A stretch of 64,000 bases of DNA from Bacteroidaceae bacterium (GTDB taxonomy: Bacteria; Bacteroidota; Bacteroidia; Bacteroidales; Bacteroidaceae): the NCBI GenBank assembly GCA_017617315.1, contig JAFZWM010000030.1, positions 1 to 64,000 of the forward strand. Direction: 5' to 3'. The notes beneath the pieces were generated by a model. It searched no databases, was not told the DNA's origin, and worked only from the letters and a program-made list of their open reading frames with translations. This document shows, one piece after another, positions 45,801 to 54,654 of this stretch; within the stretch, counting starts at the first letter, position 1, and each line of letters begins with the position of its first letter. The translations under genes were made by a program, and so were the position numbers.

Positions 45801-48110
45801 TTATTCAATTACTATTTCGCCGTTGTTCAGTACGGCGTTGGCATCGCCGCCCTTCTTAAGTTTGCCGAACAATATGCTCTTGGCAAGAGTGGTGGTGAGC
45901 TGGCGGTGTATTACGCGATCCATCTCACGCGCTCCATATTCTTTGGTGAAGCCGTTTTTCAGCAGAAGGTCGTAGGCCTCGGTAGAGATGCTCAGTCTTA
46001 CGTTCTTGGCAGAAAGTCGGGTCTGAAGCTCGTTTATCTTCTTGTCGAGAATCATCCTTGCCATCGTGATGTCCATGTCGTTGAACACGGCTGTGCCGTT
46101 GAGACGGTTCAGAAATTCGGGTTTGAATGTCTTTTTTACCTGCTTCAACATGGCATCTCCGCTCGATGTGGTTGAGAAGTAGCCAATGCTGGCTTGTCGG
46201 GCAAACTGCGCTCCGGCGTTGGATGTCATGATGAGCACAACATGGCGGAAATCTGCCTTCTGCCCCTTGTTGTCGGTCAGTTTGGCATAGTCCATCACTT
46301 GGAGAAGGATGTTGTAGATGTCGTCGTGTGCCTTTTCAATCTCGTCGAGAAGCAGCACACAGTTTGGTGTCTTACGAATGGCATCGGTAAGCAGACCGCC
46401 GTCTTCGTAGCCCACATATCCAGCCGGTGCGCCAATCAGTTTGGCAACGGCATGCTTCTCGGTGTACTCGCTCATGTCGAAGCGCACAAGCGATATGCCC
46501 ATCTGCTCGGCCAGAACCTTGCACAGTTCGGTCTTGCCCACGCCCGTAGGTCCTACGAACAGGAAACTTGCCATCGGCTTGTTCTCGTCCACCAGTCCAG
46601 CCTTGGACATCTGAATGGCCTCAACCACTTGTTCAACTGCCTTGTCCTGACCGTAAATCTTCTGCTTGATGTTCTTCTCCAAGTCCTTTATGCTGTTGTC
46701 CTCTTCCTTCTTTATTGCCATCGACTCAACCTTGCAAATCTTGCTCAGAATGTCGGCTATGTGCTGTTTTGTTACGGTCTGCTGCTTCTTATCCTCAACG
46801 GGATGCAGTTCGAGAAATGCGCCGGCTTCGTCGATAATGTCGATGGCTTTATCAGGAAGAAAACGGTTGTTGATGAACCGCGCGCTCATGTCTACGGCAT
46901 ATTCGATAACGCCCTTGCCGTATTTCACGTTGTGATATTTCTCGTATTTGCTTTTCAGTCCGTTGATGATTTTAACACATTCGTCGGTCGAAGGCTCGGC
47001 AATCTCGATGTCCTGAAAGCGTCGAATCATGCCCTTGCTCTTGGCGAAGTAACGCTTGTACTCGTCGAAGGTTGTTGAGCCGATGAAGCGGATGCTGTTC
47101 TCCTCGAGATAAGGCTTCAGGATGTTCGATGCGTCCATCGAGCCGTCGTTGCTTGCGCCTGCGCCAACAAGATTGTGAATCTCGTCGATGTAGGCGATGG
47201 CCTTACCGTCGCGCATCATGCCGTCCATCACCATCTTTATGCGCTTTTCGAACTCGCCTCTGAACTGCGTGCCGGCAAGCATTCCGGCAAGGTCAATCTG
47301 ATAGATGCGATAGTTGCGCAGACGCTCGGGCACTTTGTTGCTCTCGATAAGTGCCGCCAATCCCCGTACTATCGAGGTCTTTCCAACTCCCGGCTCGCCA
47401 ATGTGCAGAGGGTTGTTCTTGTCCTTTCGGCAGAGAACCTGAATGGTTCTTTCAAGCTCTTTCTCTCTGCCAATCAGCGGATTGTAATTCTTTATATTGT
47501 CGTTCAGACAGACGGTGAATTTCTTCCATTCGTCGCCCGTCTGAGTTTCTTCCGACTGTTTGTTTGCATCGTCGTCGTATTCGGTTTCAAGAATGTAGTT
47601 TACGCTGTCGTCCGACAGATTTTCGGGCGAGAAGTCGTGGTTTCTCTTCACCTCGAGAGTGTTGTTAAGCTCGGCCCACTTGTACGATTTTGTCAGTTCG
47701 CTCAGGAACAGAGTCTTGTCTGAGACGATACTGTTAAGAATGTTGGAAACCTTGGAATGGGTGAGCGATATTACGGCAAACACGATTCCCGGAATACAGA
47801 GATCGGCCTGAACGCCGTCTTCTTCGGCATAGAAGTCCACGCAGTTCTGTATGATGTATTCGGCTTGGTACGAACATTCTATCGTGTAGTCGATGTTGTC
47901 GCTTATGTGCTCAAAAGAGTTTATCTCGCTGGCTATGCACGATGTTATCTTGTCGATGTCGTAGTTCATCTTCTCGCACACGTCCCTGAAAGGCACATGT
48001 TCGGTTATGGCATAGACTATATGCTCGGGTGTGACGAACTCATTGCGCTGGATGTTGGCAATTTCATAGGCACGGTTTAGTGCGCTCTGTACAAAGTCTT
48101 TCTGTTTCAT
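45801..48110 (-). CDS. clpA: ATP-dependent Clp protease ATP-binding subunit ClpA
   Basis: AAA+ unfoldase that feeds substrates to ClpP. 769 residues: an N-domain with two Clp_N repeats (about 1-145), AAA-1 with Walker A GEPGVGKTS near 238, AAA-2 with GPTGVGKTE near 521 and Walker B VLLLDEIEKAH, and a C-terminal D2-small domain. The candidate ClpP-docking loop is the SIGYF stretch near 640. The lack of a middle coiled coil separates it from ClpB. It overlaps clpS by four bases (ATGA), so adaptor and unfoldase are translated together. Confidence 0.95.
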   Translation of the reverse strand: MKQKDFVQSALNRAYEIANIQRNEFVTPEHIVYAITEHVPFRDVCEKMNYDIDKITSCIASEINSFEHISDNIDYTIECSYQAEYIIQNCVDFYAEEDGVQADLCIPGIVFAVISLTHSKVSNILNSIVSDKTLFLSELTKSYKWAELNNTLEVKRNHDFSPENLSDDSVNYILETEYDDDANKQSEETQTGDEWKKFTVCLNDNIKNYNPLIGREKELERTIQVLCRKDKNNPLHIGEPGVGKTSIVRGLAALIESNKVPERLRNYRIYQIDLAGMLAGTQFRGEFEKRIKMVMDGMMRDGKAIAYIDEIHNLVGAGASNDGSMDASNILKPYLEENSIRFIGSTTFDEYKRYFAKSKGMIRRFQDIEIAEPSTDECVKIINGLKSKYEKYHNVKYGKGVIEYAVDMSARFINNRFLPDKAIDIIDEAGAFLELHPVEDKKQQTVTKQHIADILSKICKVESMAIKKEEDNSIKDLEKNIKQKIYGQDKAVEQVVEAIQMSKAGLVDENKPMASFLFVGPTGVGKTELCKVLAEQMGISLVRFDMSEYTEKHAVAKLIGAPAGYVGYEDGGLLTDAIRKTPNCVLLLDEIEKAHDDIYNILLQVMDYAKLTDNKGQKADFRHVVLIMTSNAGAQFARQASIGYFSTTSSGDAMLKQVKKTFKPEFLNRLNGTAVFNDMDITMARMILDKKINELQTRLSAKNVRLSISTEAYDLLLKNGFTKEYGAREMDRVIHRQLTTTLAKSILFGKLKKGGDANAVLNNGEIVIE

Positions 48111-48415
48111 CTATCAGCAGGTTCAACGTTTATTACTAATGGGAAGCCCATGTCGCGGGCTATTGATGTGGCTTTCCGCTGCTTTGAGCGGGCTATGTCG
48201 TAGGTATAGATGCCCACTACGGCCTGGCCTGTGCGGTCTACCTTCAGGGTGAGGTATTCGGCTTCTTCCGTAGACTTCATGAATACGGTCTTGAGTATCA
48301 ATATTACGCAGTCGAAAGTCGTGATGTCATCGTTCACCAGTATCACTTTGAACTTTTTAGGCTCTTCGATGTCGACTCTCTGCCTGTCTTTTACAGCAGT
48401 CTGTCCTTGTGCCAT
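48107..48415 (-). CDS. clpS: ATP-dependent Clp protease adaptor ClpS
   Basis: Binds N-degron residues and delivers substrates to ClpA. 102 residues. The core motif VILVNDDITTFDCVILILKTVF (35-56 or so) carries the conserved Asn-Asp of the N-degron pocket, and a TGQAVVGIYTYDIA segment follows. It overlaps the clpA start, and lies 9 bases after the Dna2-like helicase gene. Confidence 0.95.
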   Translation of the reverse strand: MAQGQTAVKDRQRVDIEEPKKFKVILVNDDITTFDCVILILKTVFMKSTEEAEYLTLKVDRTGQAVVGIYTYDIARSKQRKATSIARDMGFPLVINVEPADR

Positions 48416-48424
48416 AATTGTTGT

Positions 48425-51400
48425 TTAGAAATTGCTTTTACAATAGTTTTCTTTTGACACATCAATATATGTGCCATTCTTCTTGATGTAACTCAATAAT
48501 TTGTTGAAAATTGAGTTTCTCGAGAGCAGAGGGCTGTTGCCGGTTATTATCATGTGCTCTCGGGCGCGTGTCAGAGCCACGTTCAGCTTTCGGTCTATCA
48601 CCACGCCGTCGGTGTCGGTAAACACGTTGCTGGTGAGGAAACTGAGCTGATATGTTCTCTGCACGGTGAAGCCGTAGATGATGTAGTCGCGCTGGCTGCC
48701 CTGATATCGCTCCACCGTGTCGATGGTTATGCCGTTGAGAGGCTCGATGCCGAACTTCTGTATCGTCTTCCGCACGGCCGAAATCTGGTTGCGGTAGGGC
48801 ACTATCACGCCCACGGTCTTGTCGGGGTCGAATTGGTCTTGTTCCAAGCCGTATATCGCCTTAACGGTTGCGGCTATGATGTCGGCCTCGTTCTGGTTCA
48901 CCTTTTCCGAAACCGAATGTTCGGGCAGGGCGGCCTCGACGAAGGCTACTCGGCTTGTCTTCAGCATTCTTACGATGCCGTTGCTTTCTTCCGTCTCTTC
49001 CGCGAGTTTTTTTGTCTGGTGCGGCAGCGGAACGATGTCGAGTTTGCCGTTGTAGAATGCCTGATTGGTGAAGAAGGCTATGTCGGTGTGCATTCGTCCC
49101 TGCTTGTTTAGCAGATGCACGATGTCGTCGTTGTTTCTGTTTATCTTCAGCAGTCGCTCGAAGAGTGAGAGGCGGCAGTTTGTCAGTCCTATTTCCGTCA
49201 GAACCTCGTCGTCTACGGCCGATTCGTATTCTTCTTGCTGAACCACGGCCGGAAGCTGCTTGTGGTCGCCAATCATTACGAATTTTCGCACGGCCGGTTC
49301 TGTGCCGTTCTTTGCCGAGAGGATGGCGAGAAGATGCGGCTCAAGAATCTGCGAAGCCTCATCGACTATTGCAAGGCTGAATTTCTTCAGGTCGAAGATA
49401 TTTGTGTTGCCGCTCAGACTTGTTGTCGTTCCTACAATAACCCTTGTCTGCGCTATGTGCTGTTTTATGCTGTTGATGTTGCGGCAATGGCTCAGTTTGT
49501 TCTCCATCAGATATGGACGGTATTCCTTGGCGCACGACAGTTTTGTGCCTATGCGCATGAAGTCTATTCCGCTCTCCACAAGCTTGCTGCAAACCTCGTC
49601 TACGGCTCTGTTCGTGAACGATACGATGAGCACCGTACCGTCGGGCTCAGACAGTTCTTCCTTCAGCACGTTGAGCATTCCGAACGATGTCTTTCCGGCT
49701 CCCGGAGGACCTATGATGATGAAGTAGTCCTTAGCTTGTTTTGCTTTGAGAACCAGAGTGTTGAAATCGTCGTTGCCGTAGTCGTTGTTCAGCGTTATGC
49801 TCTTGTCTGTCTCGGGCATCCGCTGCGCGAGGATAAGGTCGCGGCGGTCTTCGGGAGCGAGCAGGAACATCTGCATGGCTCTGTAAAGCGAGCCGAACGA
49901 CGAGTCTATGAAATCGTGCTCAACCGCCCATTTGTACCCCTTCGGAGTGTCGAAAACCGATTCGTTTCGCTGGGCGGCTCTGAGCAGAAGCGTTATCTTT
50001 TCGTTCGAGATGCCTTCGAGAGATGCTCGGTGAACCATCGTCTTGCGCGCGTCGGGAATTCCGGTCGAGTCGTATCGGTACAGAATCACCACATCACCCA
50101 CACGGAAGTTTGGATTGTCAAAGTTGTCGTCATCCTCCGGAATGTCGAGTGTGATGTGCGTTATGCCATCGTCGCCCGTCTTCTTGTCCGAGATGACCAG
50201 ATTGTCATAGATGTTTCCGGCCAGATGCTTCTCGGCGAGCGATGAGTTCCAGATGGCGGCAAAGCCCGATGCCGGCTGCTGACGGTTGCCGATTTTCGAC
50301 AGAATGTGCTCGGTGGCAATGAATGTCATGAATCGCAGATAATATTTCTGCTCAAGACTGATGGCGTTTTGCAGCGGTGCGAGAACTTCCTGAATCTGAG
50401 GTTCTTGATATCGCTCCCAGAAGAATCCGTAGTTGCATTTCGTGTTCAGCGAGTCGGGCGTGATGTCGAGCAGTTGCGACATCGTTCCATGCGGATAGGA
50501 AAGCTCGTTCGCCACAATCTCGTTGCGCAGCTTGAACGCCTCAAAAAGCTCTTTCGGGGCAGGCGAGCACTTAACCAGACTCTCGGCATATTTTGAATAG
50601 AGCAGAAAGGCGTAGATGTTCTCGTTTCTCAGCCCGTAATTATAGTGGATTAGAGCCATGTAGAGCAGCAGCTGCACAAGATGCTTTTCTTGCGGCTGCG
50701 GAACGGCAGAATCGGACGAAAAAGTGTTTGCCTTTCCGCTTTTCTGCTCAATCAGAACGGTATTGTCGTTTAGCAGAAGGTCCATACGCCCTTGTATTCC
50801 GAGTTCCTCGCTGAAGAACGACGGCTCGAGCAGGACTTTCTCAATGTCGAATGTCTTCACGCTGTCTTTCAGCGTGTTGCGCACGGCATTTCTGATGTAT
50901 AGCTGCTGTTGCTTGGCTGCATCGTGAAACGTGCTGTCAAGTTCGCAGCAGGTGGCAAAGCTGATGGCGTTTTTCTTGAAGAAGCGGTTTATGCTGTCGG
51001 CATAATTCACGTCCTTGTCAAGATTGTGTATCTCTTCGTCGAGAAACTGCCCAGCAAGATTTCCCAGCAGAATGTGCTTGGTGTTAGGGTAGAGCTTTAT
51101 CTTGTTTAGCAGATATTGCTCAGGGCTGTGTCCGTAACTCTCGAAACACGCTGCAATCTGCGAGATGTCGATAAGGTAGTCTGGCTCGAAGATGATTAGC
51201 TCGGGATAATAGATTTCGTTGGCTATTCGCGGCTTGACGATGTTCAGCTGGCAGCCTTCCAACAGCATCGGCTCAATGTATGTCCAATCGCCAAGGCTGT
51301 ACTTGTCGCTGAAGTTGTAGCAGATTTTCACCTCGTTAAGGTCGTTGTATTCTGCCGTTCCGTATATATAAGTACTATCCCAACTGCTCACCACTATTCT

Positions 51401-51820
51401 GAAATATTCGGCGGCGAGTTTCCTACCCGAAATCTTGCGTGTTACGAGCGGAAAATGCTTCTGCAACTCGGCTGGAATGTGAACCGAGAAGATGTCGGCA
51501 ATAAATTCGCATAGTGTCTGTAGGTCGTGCGGACAGAGTTCAATCAGTTGGTTCTGGTTGAATTTCGTCGTGTCCTTCAGTCTTATTCTCAGGTCGTGAA
51601 TCCGATAGGAGAGTTCGCTGCTGGTGTTGTGCTGCTTCAGCAGATAGTCTATTTTTGCAAACTGTCCGCTGAAGAGAATCTTCAGTCCGCGTGTGTTGTC
51701 ATCGGCAATTCGTGTAAAAATATGGCTGAAGATGTCGTAGATTTCAGCGATGTCAATATTGTTCGTTCTCCCGAACAAATCCTTCAATTCTGCAAAGTAA
51801 TCTTCTGCCTTAATATCCAT
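48425..51820 (-). CDS. Dna2-like PD-(D/E)XK nuclease / superfamily 1 helicase
   Basis: 1131 residues, cytoplasmic. The N-terminal half carries a PD-(D/E)XK nuclease site: GRMDLLLNDNTVLIEQKSG (about 343-362), with Asp, Glu-x-Lys and an upstream Glu/His region. The C-terminal half is a UPF1-like SF1 helicase: Q-motif region, Walker A GPPGAGKTS near 706, DEAS Walker B near 823, GDHKQLPAVVQ near 857, and VERYQGSQRDYIIYG and ALTRAREHMIITGNS at the end. This is the layout of eukaryotic Dna2 and related bacterial DNA-repair enzymes. I see no clear Fe-S cysteine set. It heads the clpS-clpA-aat transcript, an unusual neighbour for proteolysis genes. Confidence 0.88.
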   Translation of the reverse strand: MDIKAEDYFAELKDLFGRTNNIDIAEIYDIFSHIFTRIADDNTRGLKILFSGQFAKIDYLLKQHNTSSELSYRIHDLRIRLKDTTKFNQNQLIELCPHDLQTLCEFIADIFSVHIPAELQKHFPLVTRKISGRKLAAEYFRIVVSSWDSTYIYGTAEYNDLNEVKICYNFSDKYSLGDWTYIEPMLLEGCQLNIVKPRIANEIYYPELIIFEPDYLIDISQIAACFESYGHSPEQYLLNKIKLYPNTKHILLGNLAGQFLDEEIHNLDKDVNYADSINRFFKKNAISFATCCELDSTFHDAAKQQQLYIRNAVRNTLKDSVKTFDIEKVLLEPSFFSEELGIQGRMDLLLNDNTVLIEQKSGKANTFSSDSAVPQPQEKHLVQLLLYMALIHYNYGLRNENIYAFLLYSKYAESLVKCSPAPKELFEAFKLRNEIVANELSYPHGTMSQLLDITPDSLNTKCNYGFFWERYQEPQIQEVLAPLQNAISLEQKYYLRFMTFIATEHILSKIGNRQQPASGFAAIWNSSLAEKHLAGNIYDNLVISDKKTGDDGITHITLDIPEDDDNFDNPNFRVGDVVILYRYDSTGIPDARKTMVHRASLEGISNEKITLLLRAAQRNESVFDTPKGYKWAVEHDFIDSSFGSLYRAMQMFLLAPEDRRDLILAQRMPETDKSITLNNDYGNDDFNTLVLKAKQAKDYFIIIGPPGAGKTSFGMLNVLKEELSEPDGTVLIVSFTNRAVDEVCSKLVESGIDFMRIGTKLSCAKEYRPYLMENKLSHCRNINSIKQHIAQTRVIVGTTTSLSGNTNIFDLKKFSLAIVDEASQILEPHLLAILSAKNGTEPAVRKFVMIGDHKQLPAVVQQEEYESAVDDEVLTEIGLTNCRLSLFERLLKINRNNDDIVHLLNKQGRMHTDIAFFTNQAFYNGKLDIVPLPHQTKKLAEETEESNGIVRMLKTSRVAFVEAALPEHSVSEKVNQNEADIIAATVKAIYGLEQDQFDPDKTVGVIVPYRNQISAVRKTIQKFGIEPLNGITIDTVERYQGSQRDYIIYGFTVQRTYQLSFLTSNVFTDTDGVVIDRKLNVALTRAREHMIITGNSPLLSRNSIFNKLLSYIKKNGTYIDVSKENYCKSNF

Positions 51821-51855
51821 GTTCTCCCCAATCTGCTTTTCTAAAATTCATTTCG

Positions 51856-51863
51856 CAAAAATA
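51856..51863 (-). promoter_or_regulatory. -7 box of the helicase-clpS-clpA-aat unit
   Basis: TATTTTTG on the minus strand, 35 bases before the helicase ATG. Confidence 0.6.
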
Positions 51864-51949
51864 TGAAAACTTTTCCGAATAATGTCTAAAAAATATGAAT
51901 TTGGTAGTCCGTCCCTATGTTTTTCGATGTCGGTAGCCGATGTACTTCT

Positions 51950-52009
51950 GAAAAACAATTCTCCCTCGCTTATGCGATGCTGACGGCCGTCAGATACATA
52001 GCGAGGGAG
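51950..52009 (-). terminator. Large nested hairpin terminator of the DUF805 gene
   Basis: Outer arms CTCCCTCGCT (51961-51970) and AGCGAGGGAG (52000-52009) enclose a separate perfect 14-bp palindrome CTGACGGCCGTCAG (51980-51993). On the minus strand the structure is followed by AATTGTTTTT, as for a terminator. Confidence 0.75.
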
Positions 52010-52027
52010 AGGTATTGCTATTCTTTT

Positions 52028-52975
52028 TTAAGTTAGACTAGTAACCGGATAAATTTGTAAACCTATAAATAATTTGACAGCTATATATCTTGCAAATTCG
52101 AGTATGAGTAAATATGTCAGAATAGATTTCCAGTTTATACCCTTTAATCCGCTTTCTAACTTTTCCCACTCGTCTGTTTCCTTTAGGATGTTGTATAGGA
52201 AAATTAGACCGAATAAATACAGCATCTTTACAATAAATTTATAGATTGTAGTCATTGGCATTATTTCGAATCCATTTATTGTGGACTTTAGATAAACATT
52301 GAAGATAATAATAATATAAAGTCCGCCGCTTAGTACGAAATAAAATCCAATCTTGCGATAATGGAACAGCAAGAGAATACCGATTAGATAGAGCGACTCA
52401 AACAGCATTTTTAATGTCATTATTATCGTCCATTCTGAGTCTTCTCTGCCAATGTATTCCCACCATGTATCTGCCACAGCCATTCTGCCGCTTGCAAGAA
52501 GCATCATCAGACAGAGATAAAATCTGACGAAAGAACTGCTCATTGTGCCTGATTTATTGCCAATGTTTGCCGCAACTTCATTTTCATTATTTGACTGAAT
52601 GCTGTATTCATTGTCTTGCTCATCGCCTTTCATGAAGAGGATGATAATAGGCATAAGCGGAATTAGTAGCAGACAACCGGAATGTCCGATGTCATGGCAT
52701 CGCTTGATTGCTTGTGCCATCTCGAACCATACAGCCAATGGTATGAATATAACAAGGGCCAAACTGTCAAGAACGTTTTTAACGTCCATGTCGTGTGTGT
52801 TACGGTTGTGTATCATTTCACTATAGCTGACGGCAAAACTACTGCTATATACTATTTTATAGTATAAAAACGCAAGGATTGCAGCTAACACAATAAGGAG
52901 CGTCAGAAGATACTCTAATCGTCCTATTCTGCCGTCGAAAGAGAGCGGCGCGGCGAACATTTTCTTGTTTTTCAT
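52028..52975 (-). CDS. DUF805-containing membrane protein
   Basis: 315 residues. The N-terminal 130 residues are a DUF805 domain: SFDGRIGRLEYLL at 13-25, an AQAIKRCHDIGHSGCLLLIPL segment near 90-110 and a KGDEQDNEYS ending. Three or four helices belong to it. The C-terminal half has four more helices separated by a charged WEKLESGLKGINWKS stretch and is not recognisable. Most DUF805 proteins stop after the first domain, so this is an extended form. Function unknown. Confidence 0.85.
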   Translation of the reverse strand: MKNKKMFAAPLSFDGRIGRLEYLLTLLIVLAAILAFLYYKIVYSSSFAVSYSEMIHNRNTHDMDVKNVLDSLALVIFIPLAVWFEMAQAIKRCHDIGHSGCLLLIPLMPIIILFMKGDEQDNEYSIQSNNENEVAANIGNKSGTMSSSFVRFYLCLMMLLASGRMAVADTWWEYIGREDSEWTIIMTLKMLFESLYLIGILLLFHYRKIGFYFVLSGGLYIIIIFNVYLKSTINGFEIMPMTTIYKFIVKMLYLFGLIFLYNILKETDEWEKLESGLKGINWKSILTYLLILEFARYIAVKLFIGLQIYPVTSLT

Positions 52976-53027
52976 GCTTTTTTGTTTGGATAAAATTAGT
53001 TGTTATTGTATTCAGTTAAAATTTCGA

Positions 53028-53035
53028 CAAAGATA
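53028..53035 (-). promoter_or_regulatory. DUF805 gene -7 box
   Basis: TATCTTTG on the minus strand, 52 bases before the ATG. Confidence 0.6.
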
Positions 53036-53155
53036 ATATTTTTTGCGTGTATTTTGTTGTGTTTTTATGATTTATTTTGCAAATGTCCTTGTGGCATGGT
53101 CGGAAAGTCTTGCAGCCTGTTGCCGTCGGAAGTCGAAACAGACTGCCATCTTTCC

Positions 53156-53701
53156 TCACAATTCAAGCCTCATATACACCAACTCCTGATATCCTGAAAT
53201 CCTCGAATTGAAACCCATCGGGTTGCGGCCGAATTCTATGAAACCAAAGCGGCGGTAGAGTTCCAACGCCTTTGGGTTTTGGGCAACGCATTGAAGTTCC
53301 AACTGTTTGTAACCCGCAGCCCTTGCACATTCTATGCAGGCGGCGGTGAGGGCCGAGCCTATGCCCAAGCCCCAATATTTTTCGTCGATACCAATGCCAA
53401 AATCCGCACGGTGGCGCACTTTGCATTGCCGTCCGATTTTCGAGATGCCCGCCGTGCCGACAACCTTGCCGTCGATTTCAGCAAGGATTTCAATCTCGTC
53501 GGGGCTGTCGGTCATGTCTTTGAGATAACGAGCCTCCTCCTCGGCGGTAAAAGTGTTTTCGTCGGAGTACGACAATAGAAAATCCGTCTGACGGTGCGTC
53601 AGCAGAAACACGTCAAGCACCGCCTCCCCGTCAGCGAAGTCGGCGTTGCGGAGGGTGCACGAGGCGGAGTTCTTTAGGGTTATGATTTTGTGGTAATGCA
53701 T
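53156..53701 (-). CDS. GNAT-family N-acetyltransferase
   Basis: 181 residues with the GNAT fold. The acetyl-CoA loop is in DEKYWGLGIGSALTAAC near 107-123 (Q/RxxGxG/A variant), then ELQCVAQNPKALELYRRFGFIEFGR, the usual motif B with its Tyr. The substrate cannot be predicted: many such proteins acetylate small amines or ribosomal protein N-termini. It starts 2 bases after bcp, so the two form an operon. Confidence 0.88.
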   Translation of the reverse strand: MHYHKIITLKNSASCTLRNADFADGEAVLDVFLLTHRQTDFLLSYSDENTFTAEEEARYLKDMTDSPDEIEILAEIDGKVVGTAGISKIGRQCKVRHRADFGIGIDEKYWGLGIGSALTAACIECARAAGYKQLELQCVAQNPKALELYRRFGFIEFGRNPMGFNSRISGYQELVYMRLEL

Positions 53702-53703
53702 AG

Positions 53704-54159
53704 CTATTCTATTGCCTCCAACATCTGCTGCGGATTCTCGGCTGCCTTTACATTACCGAAAGCCTTGGTTATTACTCCGTTCTCGTCGATGAGATAGGTG
53801 GTGCGCACAACCCCGAAGGTCTTCTTGCCGTACATGTTTTTCTCTTTCCACACATCGTATGCCTGAATTACGGTCTTTTCGGTGTCGGAAAGCAACGTAA
53901 ACGGCAGGCCGTATTTCTCCTGAAACTTCTTGTGCGATGCCACGCTGTCTTTGCTTACTCCCAGAATCTCAACACCTTTCTCTCTGAAATTCGGAAACAA
54001 GTCGCCGAAGCTGCATGCCTGCTTGGTGCATCCCGAGGTGTTGTCCTTGGGGTAGAAGTAGAGAATTACCTTTCTGCCTTTGTAGTCGCTTAGACTACGC
54101 ATTTTTCCGTCCTGATCGGGCAGAGAGAAATCAGGAGCTTGTGTGTTTACTGTCAGCAT
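53704..54159 (-). CDS. bcp: Thiol peroxidase of the Bcp/PrxQ type
   Basis: Thioredoxin-dependent peroxiredoxin that removes hydroperoxides. 151 residues from MLTVNTQAPDFSLPDQDG. A longer frame to 54198 passes the promoter box and was not used. The peroxidatic Cys44 is in TSGCTKQACSF, with the resolving Cys49 five residues on, as in atypical 2-Cys PrxQ. Y-F-Y-P-K precedes the site. An oxidative-stress gene in an anaerobe's genome is usual. It heads a two-gene unit with the GNAT gene. Confidence 0.94.
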   Translation of the reverse strand: MLTVNTQAPDFSLPDQDGKMRSLSDYKGRKVILYFYPKDNTSGCTKQACSFGDLFPNFREKGVEILGVSKDSVASHKKFQEKYGLPFTLLSDTEKTVIQAYDVWKEKNMYGKKTFGVVRTTYLIDENGVITKAFGNVKAAENPQQMLEAIE

Positions 54160-54186
54160 TATTGTTTTTACGTTTTGTATTCTGTG

Positions 54187-54194
54187 CAAATATA
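54187..54194 (-). promoter_or_regulatory. bcp -7 box
   Basis: TATATTTG on the minus strand, 27 bases before the chosen bcp ATG. Confidence 0.6.
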
Positions 54195-54206
54195 GCATTT
54201 TTTTTG

Positions 54207-54247
54207 AATTGACAATTCATAATTGACAATGGACAAATGACAATTTT
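54207..54247. repeat. AATTGACAATT-type repeat beside array C
   Basis: AATTGACAATTCATAATTGACAAT-like reiteration, close to the stretches at 4474 and 27024. It lies about 40 bases from the third 11-bp array. Confidence 0.6.
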
Positions 54248-54288
54248 ATTTAGAAATTTGGAACTTGAAAGTTGAAAAATTGTGTCAA

Positions 54289-54475
54289 GGTTGATTTAAC
54301 ATAGAGGCAAGCTATACAGAAGTAAGCCGATGGTAAGGGGATGGCAAGAGTGTAGCAAGCCCGAAGTAAGCCGGAAGGTACGTTGTAGGTTCGGGCAAGG
54401 TACGTTCAAGATACGTTCAGGGTACGTTCAAGTAAGCCGGAAGGTTCGGGATGCCTTCGGGATTCGTTCGGGACG
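54289..54475. repeat. 11-bp tandem array C (17 in-phase units)
   Basis: Successive 11-mers without slippage: GGTTGATTTAA, CATAGAGGCAA, GCTATACAGAA, GTAAGCCGATG, and so on through GGTACGTTGTA, GGTTCGGGCAA, GGTACGTTCAA, GATACGTTCAG, GGTACGTTCAA, GTAAGCCGGAA, GGTTCGGGATG. It shares exact units with array B (GGTACGTTGTA, GGTACGTTCAA) and the same consensus as array A. It lies between bcp and apt. The rest of that gap shows only the apt promoter. Confidence 0.9.
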
Positions 54476-54617
54476 CATACTTTGTTTTCTTAATCGGAAG
54501 TGAATTCACAATGTCTCTTGAAAGTTGAAAAACGTAATTGTGATTTGTCAAAAGGCAATTGATTTCCAAACAGGTGCAGAATGTTACGAAATAATGTCGC
54601 CGTTGCAAAAATTTTAT

Positions 54618-54625
54618 TATCTTTG
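54618..54625 (+). promoter_or_regulatory. apt -7 box
   Basis: TATCTTTG matches TAnnTTTG, 29 bases before the apt ATG. Confidence 0.7.
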
Positions 54626-54654
54626 CGCGCTGGTTCAAAAATTAAAAATGTAAA

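Noticed and set aside
46194-48080. Several long plus-strand frames opposite clpA
   Set aside because: Shadows of clpA, whose AAA+ motifs are complete on the minus strand.
49235-50245. Plus-strand frame of 336 codons opposite the helicase
   Set aside because: Shadow of a gene with intact nuclease and helicase motifs; no domain in the antisense frame.
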